Source: Corynebacterium cystitidis
GTDB lineage: Bacteria; Actinomycetota; Actinomycetes; Mycobacteriales; Mycobacteriaceae
Reading direction: 5' to 3'
Assembly (NCBI RefSeq): GCF_900187295.1
Contig: NZ_LT906473.1
Span: 1,178,001-1,242,000, forward strand
Length of the DNA: 64,000 bases
Made by a program: the position numbers and the translations under genes. Shown here piece after piece: positions 1 to 9,127 of this stretch. Within the stretch, counting starts at the first letter, position 1; each line of letters begins with the position of its first letter. The notes below the pieces were generated by a model that saw only the letters and a list, made by a program, of their open reading frames with translations, did no database searches and was not told where the DNA came from.

Positions 1-761
1 ACCTCCTGCACCCAATTTCCTTTGTGATCGCGTTGGCGTTCATCACTTACCTACACATTCTGTTCGGTGAGATGGTCCCAAAGAATATCGCAATCGCGGG
101 ACCGGAGTCGCTTGCGATGTGGATCACCCCAGCTATGGATATCTGGGTCAAAGTAACCCGCCCCCTGATCGAATTTTTAAACTGGGTGGCCCGTATCACT
201 TTACGTGCGGTGGGCGTGGAACAAAAAGACGAACTCGACGCCACGATAGACGAGATTCAACTGGCCTCCATGATCCAAGAATCAAGCCAGGAAGGACTGC
301 TCGACGCCGAAGAAACCGAGCGCCTCGCCAAAGCACTCCAGACCGATTCTTTAAGTCTGAATGACGTGATGATCCCCATCGAGGACGTCTACACCATTGA
401 GTACTCCTCCCGCGGCGTCGCACTGCGGGATGTGATTACTGGCGTGCAGGAAACGGGCTATTCGCGCTACCCTATCTCCGGCCAGGCGGACTCGTTGCTG
501 GGCTACCTGCACGTGAAAGATGTGCTGGATTTACTCGAAGACGGCGCGGACGATGCGATCATCCCCTATGACCGGATCCGGCCTCTCACAGTTATCGACG
601 GTACTGGGTCGCTGGACGAGGCGTTAGCCTCCATGCACCGTCGCAGTGCCCACATGGGGCAGGTTCGCGTACGCGGCGAGCTCGTCGGTTTAATCGCACT
701 GGAAGACCTTATCGAAGAGTATGTTGGCACCGTCTCCGACTGGACCCACGAAGATCAGTAA
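1..761 (+). CDS. HlyC/CorC-family (CNNM-CBS) transporter, 5' truncated
   Basis: The reading frame is already open at the window edge, so the start lies outside. The visible part begins in the last hydrophobic stretch of a CNNM membrane domain, with the family-typical GEMVPKNIAI motif just after it. It is followed by a linker and a pair of CBS domains (DVMIPIEDV, then GYSRYPISG and LGYLHVKDVL). The protein stops at ARG-free acidic residues without an obvious CorC_HlyC C-terminal domain, so it is the shorter form of the family. Members are proposed Mg/Co-related membrane transporters; substrate here is inferred only from the family. In mycobacteria and corynebacteria two such genes often sit in tandem, so a paralogue may lie just upstream. 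Confidence 0.88.
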   Translation, partial: LLHPISFVIALAFITYLHILFGEMVPKNIAIAGPESLAMWITPAMDIWVKVTRPLIEFLNWVARITLRAVGVEQKDELDATIDEIQLASMIQESSQEGLLDAEETERLAKALQTDSLSLNDVMIPIEDVYTIEYSSRGVALRDVITGVQETGYSRYPISGQADSLLGYLHVKDVLDLLEDGADDAIIPYDRIRPLTVIDGTGSLDEALASMHRRSAHMGQVRVRGELVGLIALEDLIEEYVGTVSDWTHEDQ

Positions 762-925
762 CGTGCACTTGACCTTGGCCGCAGGAAAGGGACACGAACC
801 ACGGCCCAGTATCAGATGCTTTCCGACGCTCACAGCTTGTCGCAACGCTTAATCACACACTTGACTAGGTAAGATTCCCTTATCGGCGACATCTTTTCTA
901 GTTTCAGTATGTCTGAGGAGGCATA

Positions 926-2320
926 GTGGGTCGACACAGCAGTGGTGAGAATAACTACAAATTGTCGCGGGGTTTAAGCGCGACCTTAATCGCGTTGGTA
1001 CTGATCATCGCGCTAATCGCTTGGTTTTTCTTCCTGCGCGAAGACAGCGGCGAGGACCAAGCTCAGCCCAACTGCATCTCCGGTGACCTCACACTTCCCA
1101 TTGCGACCACCAATGAGGAAATCACCCAACCCCTCATCGAGGCCTATGCCGCGTCGCAGCCAATTGTTCGCGACTACTGCGTGACACCGAGGCTTGTCAG
1201 CGCCATCTCCGCTGCAGCGGTGGTGGTGGCCGCCAACTCCCCCGTGACCAACGGTGCGTTGGATGAAGCATCGCGCACACCGTCGACCTCGGAACGCCTT
1301 GCAGTCGCCTCCGATCCTGCAGGTGTTTCTGGGGAGTCTAAAACCCCTAACCCGGCCGAGGTCAAAGCTGACGACGTCGACTACTCCACCGCAACTGACG
1401 CTGCTATTGCCGCGCGGGTGGCCTCCGTTTTGGCAGAAACTCCTGAGCAAGCTCGAGCCGCCCTAGGCGCAACCGGTGGGTCCTACCAGGTTGCCAGCAA
1501 GTCAGCCGGAGAGAAGAATTTCGTTGCGCTGGACGGAGCCGAGGTCATCTACACGGCGATTCCCCTTAACCCCGATGGCGAAGTCACCGAAGATCAAACC
1601 CGTGCGGGTTTACACTTTGCCCAGTTTGCTGCCGCATCTTATGAGGGGGCAGAGGCGGCAGAATCGATCGACCCTTCGGTGTGGGCCGCTGCAGCACAAG
1701 TGGTCTCACAGGCACAGATCTCGGGCCACGCGAAGGATTCCGCTCCTAGCCCCACGCCTACTGCGGAATCTTCTACATCTGAGAGCCAGGCGCACACTAC
1801 GGACACCCTGTTCCTGCTGGACACGTCGCAAGCAATGGGTCCGTTCGCAGATGCTGCGGCACGAGGCATTGGTGAGGCTGCAAATAAAGTAATCGACGAG
1901 GACCATGAGGTGGCGCTCTGGAACTATTCCTCGCCGCTGAATCCCGGAGTGACTAAGAGCTGGCGCTCCAACGTTCAGTTCACCGACGAAAAAGATGCGG
2001 TGTCCAAAAAGGTGGCAGTGCTAGCTAACGCGGGCGATTCAAATACCCGTGAGGCAGTGCGCGCAGCTGTTGAAACCTTGGCTGGTTTCAACGGCGAGTA
2101 CCACATCGTGCTTGTCACAGCTGGCACCAGCGATGCTGGCGATGACGCGGCATTCCTGTCAACCTTGGAGCCATTGCTGGCAGACGGTGTGACCTTATCT
2201 GTTGTTCACGTCGGAGATGGCCCAGAGGATGCTGCGGTTAAAGGTATTGCGAAAACGTCCGAGCACGCAAGCACCGCAGACGAACTTGGAGACGCTATAA
2301 ACAAGGCCTCTGTCCTGTGA
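926..2320 (+). CDS. Membrane-anchored vWA-domain protein
   Basis: A 464-residue protein starting at GTG with a strong AGGAGG ribosome site 6-8 bases upstream. One membrane segment lies at about residues 17-37, so the rest is probably outside the cell. Residues 50-90 contain two cysteines (50 and 85) and the sequence resembles the start of a degenerate substrate-binding fold. The middle is Ala/Ser/Thr-rich and low in complexity. A von Willebrand A domain begins near residue 294, with its metal site beginning at Asp299 in the form DTSQA; the second serine of the usual DxSxS motif is alanine. A second vWA protein with a substrate-binding N-terminus is found at 48521-50107. Function unknown; a surface adhesion or assembly role is only a guess. 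Confidence 0.8.
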   Translation: MGRHSSGENNYKLSRGLSATLIALVLIIALIAWFFFLREDSGEDQAQPNCISGDLTLPIATTNEEITQPLIEAYAASQPIVRDYCVTPRLVSAISAAAVVVAANSPVTNGALDEASRTPSTSERLAVASDPAGVSGESKTPNPAEVKADDVDYSTATDAAIAARVASVLAETPEQARAALGATGGSYQVASKSAGEKNFVALDGAEVIYTAIPLNPDGEVTEDQTRAGLHFAQFAAASYEGAEAAESIDPSVWAAAAQVVSQAQISGHAKDSAPSPTPTAESSTSESQAHTTDTLFLLDTSQAMGPFADAAARGIGEAANKVIDEDHEVALWNYSSPLNPGVTKSWRSNVQFTDEKDAVSKKVAVLANAGDSNTREAVRAAVETLAGFNGEYHIVLVTAGTSDAGDDAAFLSTLEPLLADGVTLSVVHVGDGPEDAAVKGIAKTSEHASTADELGDAINKASVL

Positions 2321-2383
2321 TGCAGGGCAATGATTTCGTCGATAGCGTCGAAAAGCAGGCGGGTCGGCTTGACGGTGAGTATC

Positions 2384-2406
2384 CGGGGCTACCTACGGTA
2401 GCCCCG
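2384..2406. terminator. Hairpin between convergent genes
   Basis: A perfect 10-bp inverted repeat (CGGGGCTACC, 3-base loop, GGTAGCCCCG) lies between the vWA gene and the convergent MerR gene. Neither side has a clear run of T, so it may stop both transcripts inefficiently or act with Rho. Confidence 0.6.
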
Positions 2407-2421
2407 TGAGGGGAGCTGAAG

Positions 2422-2982
2422 CTAGGAGGACTTGCGACGGCGACGCGCAGCAAGTTCATCCAGAGAGACAACAGTGGTTTCTTCGTCTGGAACAACGCGT
2501 TCTGAAGGAAAAGAAGCGATAGTGCCGGTAAGTTCCTTCATGATGCCAGGAACTGCGATACCGAAGACCCCCTGGCCACCACCAAGCAAGTCAATCACTT
2601 CATCGGCGCTGTGGCACTCATAAACGGTGGTGCCATCGGATACCAAAGTGATTTCCGCAATATCGTTGACACCGCGGTCTCGGAGCTTGTCTACGGCAAG
2701 GCGAATGTTCTGCAAGGAAATTCCGGTGTCCAGGAGGCGCTTTACAATTTTTAAGACAAGAATATCTTTGAAGGAATACAGGCGCTGCGAGCCTGAGCCC
2801 TGGGCTCCACGAATTGATGGTTTCACCAGATCGGTGCGTGCCCAGTAATCGAGCTGACGGTAGGTAATGCCAGCTACCTGGCATGCGATGGGGACCCGGT
2901 AGCCCACCTCATCGGACGGCCCCAAGTCAAACAGGGACTCTTGGATGGGCTGTTCGCCCTGGTCGAATTCGTTGCTAGTCAC
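2422..2982 (-). CDS. MerR-family regulator, Rv1830-like
   Basis: A 186-residue protein. An N-terminal winged-helix MerR domain (GYRVPIACQVAGITYRQLDY, then a second part with SFKDILVLKIVKRLLDTG) is followed by a helical region and a C-terminal segment ending in a basic RRRRK tail. Gene order with the BFN protein, FtsR and OdhI matches Mycobacterium tuberculosis Rv1827-Rv1830 and C. glutamicum cg1630-cg1633, where this position is the second MerR regulator. No ligand-binding cysteines are seen. The regulon is not evident from the window. Confidence 0.85.
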   Translation of the reverse strand: MTSNEFDQGEQPIQESLFDLGPSDEVGYRVPIACQVAGITYRQLDYWARTDLVKPSIRGAQGSGSQRLYSFKDILVLKIVKRLLDTGISLQNIRLAVDKLRDRGVNDIAEITLVSDGTTVYECHSADEVIDLLGGGQGVFGIAVPGIMKELTGTIASFPSERVVPDEETTVVSLDELAARRRRKSS

Positions 2983-3103
2983 GTAATTACTCCCGTGGTG
3001 TTTGTCAAAGCGCCTTATGGCTATTAAATGTCAAGCGTAGATGTTGGTCAAGCCCAGGCACTGATAACACGCCGAACTCTAACCCTCAACTTCAAGTTTA
3101 GAC

Positions 3104-3745
3104 TTAAATTTCATCACTGTCATCTTGAGTCACATCCGTATCACTTACCCCATCAGTTTCAGGGATGTCGTCGTCACGCGTTGTATCCCTTTCCCCTGCC
3201 AGATCGCTTGCATCGACACCCATCTTGCGCATCATGTCAGCGAACTCTTCATCAGCAGACGTATCGCCACTCGCCGAAGATCCCAGTAAGGAATCATCAG
3301 TAGGTGGATCGGGCAGCTCAACCCCAAAGTGCTCGAGCGCGTCTTCATGGGAGATCCACATTCCCGCCTGAGCCACCACCGTTTCGTCTGCCGCAATCGG
3401 CAGATTAAGTATCTGGGCAATCATCACCGCATCGGATACTCGGCAATCAATGTCCTCACCGTCTTGCATTAACAGTGAAGCAACAAAGATTCCTTCATAG
3501 TAACTGTTGATCTCTACCGCAGTCGCCCCCGACGTGCACTGAGTAATCACCGAGGTCAACACATCAAAAGTATCCGGACGATCGGGCTCCCACTCCGCTT
3601 GGCGGGCCGCCAGGCGAGCGCCTTCAACCGGTGAAATCCACACCGGAACAATTCGATCACGCTCGCGACTGTGCAATAACACGCACACGAAGTTCTCTGG
3701 GCCGATGGTGTGTACACCATAAAAATCTAAAGGGACCATAGTCAT
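3104..3745 (-). CDS. Bifunctional nuclease (BFN/DUF151) domain protein
   Basis: A 213-residue protein. Residues 1-140 form the BFN domain, with the typical opening (VPLDFYGVHTIGPENFVCVLL), the GARLAARQ segment and the DAVMIAQILNLPI stretch. The last 70 residues are acidic and low in complexity, which is typical for actinobacterial members (Rv1829 type). Family name comes from plant proteins with DNase/RNase activity; the role of the bacterial gene is not settled. It lies 23 bases after ftsR and is probably cotranscribed with it and with the next MerR gene. Confidence 0.85.
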   Translation of the reverse strand: MTMVPLDFYGVHTIGPENFVCVLLHSRERDRIVPVWISPVEGARLAARQAEWEPDRPDTFDVLTSVITQCTSGATAVEINSYYEGIFVASLLMQDGEDIDCRVSDAVMIAQILNLPIAADETVVAQAGMWISHEDALEHFGVELPDPPTDDSLLGSSASGDTSADEEFADMMRKMGVDASDLAGERDTTRDDDIPETDGVSDTDVTQDDSDEI

Positions 3746-3768
3746 GGTCCCCTAGTCTAGCTAGCAGT

Positions 3769-4515
3769 TTAGTCCAGCCGGTTACGCAGTTCGTTTTTCA
3801 CCAGTGACGCGTGTAGCGAAACAACTAATGCCGTCATCTGCTGCCCCAGCTCCTCTGCTTGAGCCTTTGCAGTGTCCTTCTGAGACTTAGCAACTGGGCC
3901 CGCCACTTGCCCAATGAGATCCGCCTGGCGTGAGGCCGTATTGCGAAGTGATTTGAGGTGTCGGGAATCAAAACCGAACTCCATCAACGCCAGTGCTGTT
4001 GTCACGGTACGCACATCGTCTGCGGTGAACAGGCCTGCAGAATCGGGAGTCACTACTCCGATTTTCACCAGCTCCATCACCTGCTCGCCGGTTGCATTCG
4101 CTTGTTCCGCCACGTCCGTATCAGTCAGGCGGGTCGGAGCCGGCGCCTTGAAATTCTCGGGAGAAATCATTGGGTCAGCATCGGTCGCAGACAAAATTGC
4201 GGTGACTTGGCCAGAATCCATGGCGTCAAGCTGTTCGCGAATAACCTTTAGCGGCAGGTAATTATCACGTTGGGTGACCAGGATATAACGCAGTCGCTCA
4301 ACATCGTCTTCGGTGAATCGGCGATAGCCAGAATCAGTGCGCTGTGGAGTGATCAGCCCCTCCGATTCAAGAAAACGGATTTTGGACACCGCCACATCGG
4401 GAAATTCTTCACGTAAGCGCTCGATGACCACACCGATAGACATGGTCTTTGTGCCCGTCTTCTTACCTGCCCGCGGTGCGGACAATCGTGGTTGGGTGTT
4501 GCGAACTGCGCTCAC
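3769..4515 (-). CDS. ftsR: MerR-family cell-division regulator FtsR
   Basis: A 248-residue protein with an N-terminal MerR DNA-binding domain (SIGVVIERLREEFPDVAVSK, then SGYRRFTEDDVERLRYI) and a C-terminal helical dimerisation part ending LVKNELRNRLD. Position next to odhI/garA identifies it as the orthologue of C. glutamicum Cg1631, described as FtsR, an activator of ftsZ, and of M. tuberculosis Rv1828. ftsZ itself is outside the window. A perfect 10-bp hairpin lies 27 bases upstream of the start and could affect its expression. Confidence 0.87.
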   Translation of the reverse strand: MSAVRNTQPRLSAPRAGKKTGTKTMSIGVVIERLREEFPDVAVSKIRFLESEGLITPQRTDSGYRRFTEDDVERLRYILVTQRDNYLPLKVIREQLDAMDSGQVTAILSATDADPMISPENFKAPAPTRLTDTDVAEQANATGEQVMELVKIGVVTPDSAGLFTADDVRTVTTALALMEFGFDSRHLKSLRNTASRQADLIGQVAGPVAKSQKDTAKAQAEELGQQMTALVVSLHASLVKNELRNRLD

Positions 4516-4541
4516 GGAAATTTCTCTTGCTCTATGTCAGG

Positions 4542-4567
4542 GGAACCACGGCATGGCCCGTGGTTCC
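4542..4567. promoter_or_regulatory. Perfect 10-bp hairpin upstream of ftsR
   Basis: GGAACCACGG and CCGTGGTTCC flank a 6-base loop in the odhI-ftsR gap. It has no T-run on either strand. It could be an inefficient terminator after odhI, an RNA-processing site in an odhI-ftsR transcript, or an operator. Confidence 0.5.
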
Positions 4568-4674
4568 GTTGAGTAGTGGATTGGTTTCAACCAAGTTGAT
4601 CACGCCTAGCGTGCTAAGAAGCAACGTGATAGCCGTGACCGATGTGGGCCTCGTCAGCAGCCCTTGCAGAGGCC

Positions 4675-5100
4675 TTAGCCTTGCGTAATAAAAACCAAAC
4701 GGAATTTACCAATCTGGATTTCATCACCAGAAGCCAGAACCTGGGAGTTGCGTGGCTCACGGTTAACGTAGGTGCCGTTCAAAGAACCTACATCGACCAC
4801 CTCAAACTCGCCTGCGTTATTGCGGAACTCCGCGTGACGGCGCGATACGGTGACATCGTCAAGGAAGATATCAGCCTCTGTGTGTCGACCTGCAGTGGTG
4901 GTTTCTTGGTCTAGCAGGAAGCGGGCACCCGCATTGGGGCCACGCTTCACAACGAGGAGCGCTGCACCTTCAGGAAGGTTATCGACACCTTTGTTCTCAG
5001 AGCTGGTGGCTGCACCGTTTTCCATCTCCTTCAGCAAATCGGCGCGGAAGACCGAGGTGGTTTCTACCTGCTGCTCGGGGGTACCGGTGTTTTCGCTCAT
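4675..5100 (-). CDS. odhI: FHA-domain regulator OdhI (GarA)
   Basis: A 141-residue protein. The start at 5100 (MSENTG) is chosen over an in-frame start 15 codons upstream because it has a GGAG ribosome site and matches the known length. The N-terminus carries the conserved ETTSVFR motif, in which one of two adjacent threonines is phosphorylated by PknG or other Ser/Thr kinases. Residues 45-141 form an FHA phosphothreonine-binding domain (GRHTEADIFL, VSRRHAEF, GSLNGTYVN). In corynebacteria the unphosphorylated form inhibits 2-oxoglutarate dehydrogenase, switching carbon flow towards glutamate. It is followed by ftsR. Confidence 0.95.
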   Translation of the reverse strand: MSENTGTPEQQVETTSVFRADLLKEMENGAATSSENKGVDNLPEGAALLVVKRGPNAGARFLLDQETTTAGRHTEADIFLDDVTVSRRHAEFRNNAGEFEVVDVGSLNGTYVNREPRNSQVLASGDEIQIGKFRLVFITQG

Positions 5101-5244
5101 TACATCTCCTGACGGTTTATCAAACGAATTAACTGCTGCATTCAATCATAGCGATACGAAGCCCGCTCGTGCCGATTACGACACATCGTTCAGTACAAGG
5201 ATTAAGTTTTACCTCATTGACCTGCAGTTCTAGGCAGGGAATCC

Positions 5245-7536
5245 CTAACGGAACAGATTGCTAATACCCGAGATTACCGAATTTCCTGAGCCCGCGAGAG
5301 GATTATCAGACACCATATAAGTCCACGTCGCACTCGGCCGTTTCCAACCTGCGCTCTCTAGGTGTGCCCCATCAGCATCAATGTTCACGCTTTGAAACGT
5401 TTCTACGGCGCTGTCTACAGCCCGCTGAGCCAACTGCTTGAATTCGCCGACCGCAATCCGGTGATACTCGTCGATCGGTGTCTCGCGAGCAATGGCGCGC
5501 AAGTGGATCGACTCGCGCACATCATCCATGTGCGCGAGGTGCTCACTCCACTCATCATCCAAGTGGAACAGCATGATATCGCGCGCAGCCTGTTCGCGTA
5601 TCGACGCATCCAGGTGGTCGAGTTCTGCAGCCCGCTCTGGGGCGCGCTGGGCGAGCTCCTGCCACGCCTGGTCCGTGTCCAAAAGTTTTGCGCGGCGCTC
5701 ATCGACGATGATGCGCTGGTCAGCTAGGAGTTGGTTGTACTTCCAGGTTTGGGCGTGGATCTCCAGCAATTGGCCCTCGGTAACACGTTGACAATGCTCC
5801 ACGAAGTCTTGGATGCGCTTAGTGTTGATGCGCCCATCAGGTTCGGGATGTACGGTGAGTTCCTCATCCGCACCACCAGTAGTGACAATGTCGTCGTCAA
5901 GCGAAACGAAAAACAGGCTCAAGCCTGGATCGCCCTGGCGGCCCGCGCGACCGCGCAGCTGGTTGTCCAAGCGTGCAGTACGGTGGCGCGCTGTACCGAT
6001 TACTGCAAGACCTCCGAGCTCGGCCACAGCGTCATGATCGGACTCGTCAGCACCTCCCAAACGGATATCGGTACCGCGTCCCGCCATCTGCGTAGACACG
6101 GTCACCCGACCCAAGTCGCCGGCCTCAGCGATGATGCGTGCCTCCTCCGCATCATTTTTCGCGTTAAGCACGTTCACTTCGATGCCGCGTTGTTGGAGCG
6201 CTGCGGCCAACGCCTCCGATTCGGCAACATCGTGCGTGCCGACGAGCACCGGTTGGCCGGTGGAGTTGATGTGGGCGATTTCTTCGACGATCGCACGGTT
6301 TTTATCGTCCATGGTGTGATAGATGCGGTCCGCTTCATCGAAGCGCTGCGGTTCTTTGTCCCGGTCAATGACAGAGACATGCAGGCCATAGAACTGACGT
6401 AGCTGGTCGGTGGCCTCCACAGCGGTACCCGTCATACCGCACACCAGCGGGTAGCGTCGCATGAGTGCCTGCAAGGTGATCGAATCCAAAATCCTGCCGC
6501 CTTCAGTAACGTCAAGGCCTTCCTTCGCCTCCACAGCGGCTTGCAACCCGTCGGGCCAACGTTGCAACTCGGCGACGCGCCCACGTGAGGCATCCACCAG
6601 AGCCACTTTGCCCTCGGCAACTACGTAGTGCACGTCGCGCAGCAGCAACGCTTTGGCATGCAGCGCTAGGTTCACCTTCACCAAAGTCGAACCGATGTGC
6701 TCATCCGAGTACAACGAGTCAATGCCAAGCGCGCGCTCCACCGCATCCGCTCCAGCCTCCGTCAAAAACACGTTGCGGCCGTCAACATCGATGGTGTAGT
6801 GCTCTTTCTCGCGCAGGTGGCCAACCACATCGGTGATCTGGCCGGTGGACTGCACACCCGGTTCCGAGCCCGCGAGCACTAAAGGCACAAGGGCTTCGTC
6901 GACAAGCACGGAATCCGCTTCGTCGACCAACGCAACCTGTGCCGGCGCCTGAACGGTCTGGCAGCGATGCGTGATCTGGTTATCGCGCAGGTGGTCGAAG
7001 CCGATTTCGGTCACCGGCGCATAAATCACGTCGCGCCGATATAGCTCAGCGCGGTCCGCACGACGCGTCTTTTCGGTGACAGCACCCACACTCAGGCCAA
7101 AAAACTCGACCAGCGGGCGCATCCATTCCGCATCGCGGTCTGCGAGGTAATTGTTCACAGTAATCACGTGCGTGCGTTGCCCAGTCAGCGCAAAACCTGT
7201 GGCTGCCATGGCACCCACCAACGTCTTACCCTCACCGGTGGCCATCTGGATAACGTCGCCTTCCAGCAGGCGTAGCACAGCCTGGTTCTGCACATGAAAA
7301 GGCCTCATCGACAACGTGCGCTGCGAGGCCACAGTCAGCAGCGCGAGGAACTCAGATTTATCTGTGATCGCACCGTCTTTCACCAGGGCGTGCGCACGCT
7401 GGGAGACCTCGTCGTCGGTAAGCGAGCTGAGCTCGTCGATACGCAAATGCGCCTTGTCGACGATGTCTTTGGACTTCTTCGTATTGCGTTCCGACGAAGC
7501 GCCCATCGCCTTCCAGAACCAGTCGAATGCAGCCAT
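5245..7536 (-). CDS. secA2: Accessory Sec translocase ATPase SecA2
   Basis: A 763-residue protein. The ATG at 7536 (MAAFDWFW) with GGAAAGG upstream is preferred to a further start 25 codons earlier, whose extension does not look conserved. Walker A is ATGEGKT at residues 99-105 and the DEAD box is at 205-208; later helicase motifs are visible (GMTGTAVEATDQLR, STQMAGRGTDIRLGG, QLRGRAGRQGDPG). It is shorter than housekeeping SecA and lacks the C-terminal zinc-binding tail, as expected for actinobacterial SecA2. It powers export of a subset of proteins through the Sec channel. Position close to odhI agrees with the secA2-garA neighbourhood of mycobacteria. Confidence 0.93.
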   Translation of the reverse strand: MAAFDWFWKAMGASSERNTKKSKDIVDKAHLRIDELSSLTDDEVSQRAHALVKDGAITDKSEFLALLTVASQRTLSMRPFHVQNQAVLRLLEGDVIQMATGEGKTLVGAMAATGFALTGQRTHVITVNNYLADRDAEWMRPLVEFFGLSVGAVTEKTRRADRAELYRRDVIYAPVTEIGFDHLRDNQITHRCQTVQAPAQVALVDEADSVLVDEALVPLVLAGSEPGVQSTGQITDVVGHLREKEHYTIDVDGRNVFLTEAGADAVERALGIDSLYSDEHIGSTLVKVNLALHAKALLLRDVHYVVAEGKVALVDASRGRVAELQRWPDGLQAAVEAKEGLDVTEGGRILDSITLQALMRRYPLVCGMTGTAVEATDQLRQFYGLHVSVIDRDKEPQRFDEADRIYHTMDDKNRAIVEEIAHINSTGQPVLVGTHDVAESEALAAALQQRGIEVNVLNAKNDAEEARIIAEAGDLGRVTVSTQMAGRGTDIRLGGADESDHDAVAELGGLAVIGTARHRTARLDNQLRGRAGRQGDPGLSLFFVSLDDDIVTTGGADEELTVHPEPDGRINTKRIQDFVEHCQRVTEGQLLEIHAQTWKYNQLLADQRIIVDERRAKLLDTDQAWQELAQRAPERAAELDHLDASIREQAARDIMLFHLDDEWSEHLAHMDDVRESIHLRAIARETPIDEYHRIAVGEFKQLAQRAVDSAVETFQSVNIDADGAHLESAGWKRPSATWTYMVSDNPLAGSGNSVISGISNLFR

Positions 7537-7713
7537 AGGTATACCTTTCCATCTGCATGTTGTTGTGCGTGCCACGTACAATCGCGTGTTCCTATCGACT
7601 TTACGTGACAAGCCGCTAGTGCTGTGGCACCTGTCGGCACCTGTCGGCCCACTGCGTGAAACACTGGCCTAAACTCAAAACGAAGAACAATACACCGCTC
7701 GGAGGAACACACC

Positions 7714-8874
7714 ATGAAGTCCGACAACGTCATCGTCCCATCATCGACCGGCTTGGACATGGCCGGAACCATCGACCGCCCCGATGGCCCAGCGGAGGCG
7801 TACGCGATTTTCGCCCACTGCTTTGCCGGTTCGCGCCACACCCCGGGTGCATCGCGGATTTCCAAACGGCTAACGCAATACGGCATTGCCACGCTACGCT
7901 TTGACTTCCCTGGCCTGGGACAGTCCGCAGGCGACTTTGCCGATACATCCTTCAGCCAAAACGTCGATGACATCGTGGCCGCAGCCGAATGGTTAGCGCA
8001 GCACTACCGCGCACCCCAGCTACTTATGGGCCACTCGCTGGGTGGAGCGGCCGCGCTCAAAGCTGCTGCGACACGACGCATTCCATCTTTGAAAGCAGTA
8101 GCTACCTTGGGTGCGCCGTTTGACCCCGCGCACTCGGTGCTGCACTATGCCGACAAGATTTCCGAGGCGGATGAAAATGGTGCCGTGACCGTGACCTTAG
8201 GCGGCAAAGACCTGGTAATTTCACGTGGATTCCTCGAAGATCTAGCTGAAACCAACCCCGAAGCGTACCTGCCAGGTCTACGCTCCCCATTATTGCTGGT
8301 GCACTCCCCGATTGATCAAACCGTGGGAATCGACAACGCCCAGAATATTTTCCTGGCCACCCGCTACCCCAAGTCTCTCGTGAGCTTGGACAAAGCCGAC
8401 CACCTCGTTACCCGACAGGGCAGCGCGCAGCGTGCAGCCGACATGATCGGCTCATGGGCGAAGCAGTACATCGTTTCCGAGTTCACTCCAGAACCCACCG
8501 GCGATGATAATGCGATTTCGCACACCGCTCGTGGCACGAAGTACGGCGACGTGGTGCGAACCTCAGGCCGTGCGATCACTACCGACCGCCCTAAGAACAA
8601 AGGTGGCAAAGGTCAAGGTGTCACCGCGAAAGGCCTGTTCATGTCCGCTATCGCCACTTCCGCCTCACAAGCGGTGCGAGAGGCAGCCAAGGGCATGGAC
8701 TTGGTCGATGTCCGCGTCGAGGTCACCCACATCACCGGGGCAACCTTCGAACGCAAATTTAGCTTCGAGGGCAACCTCACCGACGCCGAAAAGCGCACCC
8801 TCTTAAATGCCGGCCGCAAGTCCGAAGCCAACCAGATCCTCGACGAGCACAAGATCATCGATGTCCAGGGGTAG
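7714..8874 (+). CDS. Alpha/beta hydrolase fused to OsmC-like domain lacking the cysteines
   Basis: A 386-residue two-domain protein with ribosome site GGAGGA 7-12 bases before ATG. Residues 1-250 are an alpha/beta hydrolase with nucleophile Ser108 (GHSLGG), probable Asp201 (HSPIDQT) and His230 (DKADHL). Residues 270-386 align by pattern with the OsmC/Ohr fold. Known bifunctional hydrolase/OsmC proteins have one cysteine in a GAC-type helix and one in a KCPVHR-type motif. Here the corresponding places read IATSASQ (Ser316) and GRKSEANQ (Ser370), so thiol peroxidase activity is not expected. The gene is monocistronic, divergent from secA2. Confidence 0.87.
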   Translation: MKSDNVIVPSSTGLDMAGTIDRPDGPAEAYAIFAHCFAGSRHTPGASRISKRLTQYGIATLRFDFPGLGQSAGDFADTSFSQNVDDIVAAAEWLAQHYRAPQLLMGHSLGGAAALKAAATRRIPSLKAVATLGAPFDPAHSVLHYADKISEADENGAVTVTLGGKDLVISRGFLEDLAETNPEAYLPGLRSPLLLVHSPIDQTVGIDNAQNIFLATRYPKSLVSLDKADHLVTRQGSAQRAADMIGSWAKQYIVSEFTPEPTGDDNAISHTARGTKYGDVVRTSGRAITTDRPKNKGGKGQGVTAKGLFMSAIATSASQAVREAAKGMDLVDVRVEVTHITGATFERKFSFEGNLTDAEKRTLLNAGRKSEANQILDEHKIIDVQG

Positions 8875-8957
8875 CGCGATTAGGTCTAGCAGATGGCAGT
8901 GTTGTAACCTGTTAGCACCGCTAAATCAAAGCCGATAGGCGAAGAATCGCGGTGGCA

Positions 8958-9031
8958 CGGGCTGTGGCGCAGTTTGGTAGCGCACCACACTGGGGGTGTG
9001 GGGGTCGCAGGTTCAAATCCTGTCAGTCCGA
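8958..9031 (+). tRNA. tRNA-Pro (anticodon GGG)
   Basis: A 74-nt cloverleaf. The acceptor stem CGGGCTG pairs with CAGTCCG with one G-T pair. The anticodon stem CCACA/TGTGG encloses a 7-base loop with GGG at positions 34-36. The T arm reads GCAGGTTCAAATCCTGT. The discriminator base is A and CCA is not encoded. Confidence 0.95.
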
Positions 9032-9127
9032 CAGTAGCCTTGAGACATCGTTAGCATGGACAGCGAATACGAAGTCTTGAGGCGTTTTCGTCTCGAAAAC
9101 GGTAGTGAATCATTAGGCTTGCAAAGT

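Noticed and set aside
5731..6402. Plus-strand frame of 223 codons opposite secA2
   Set aside because: SecA2 motifs on the minus strand explain the sequence; the antisense product resembles nothing.
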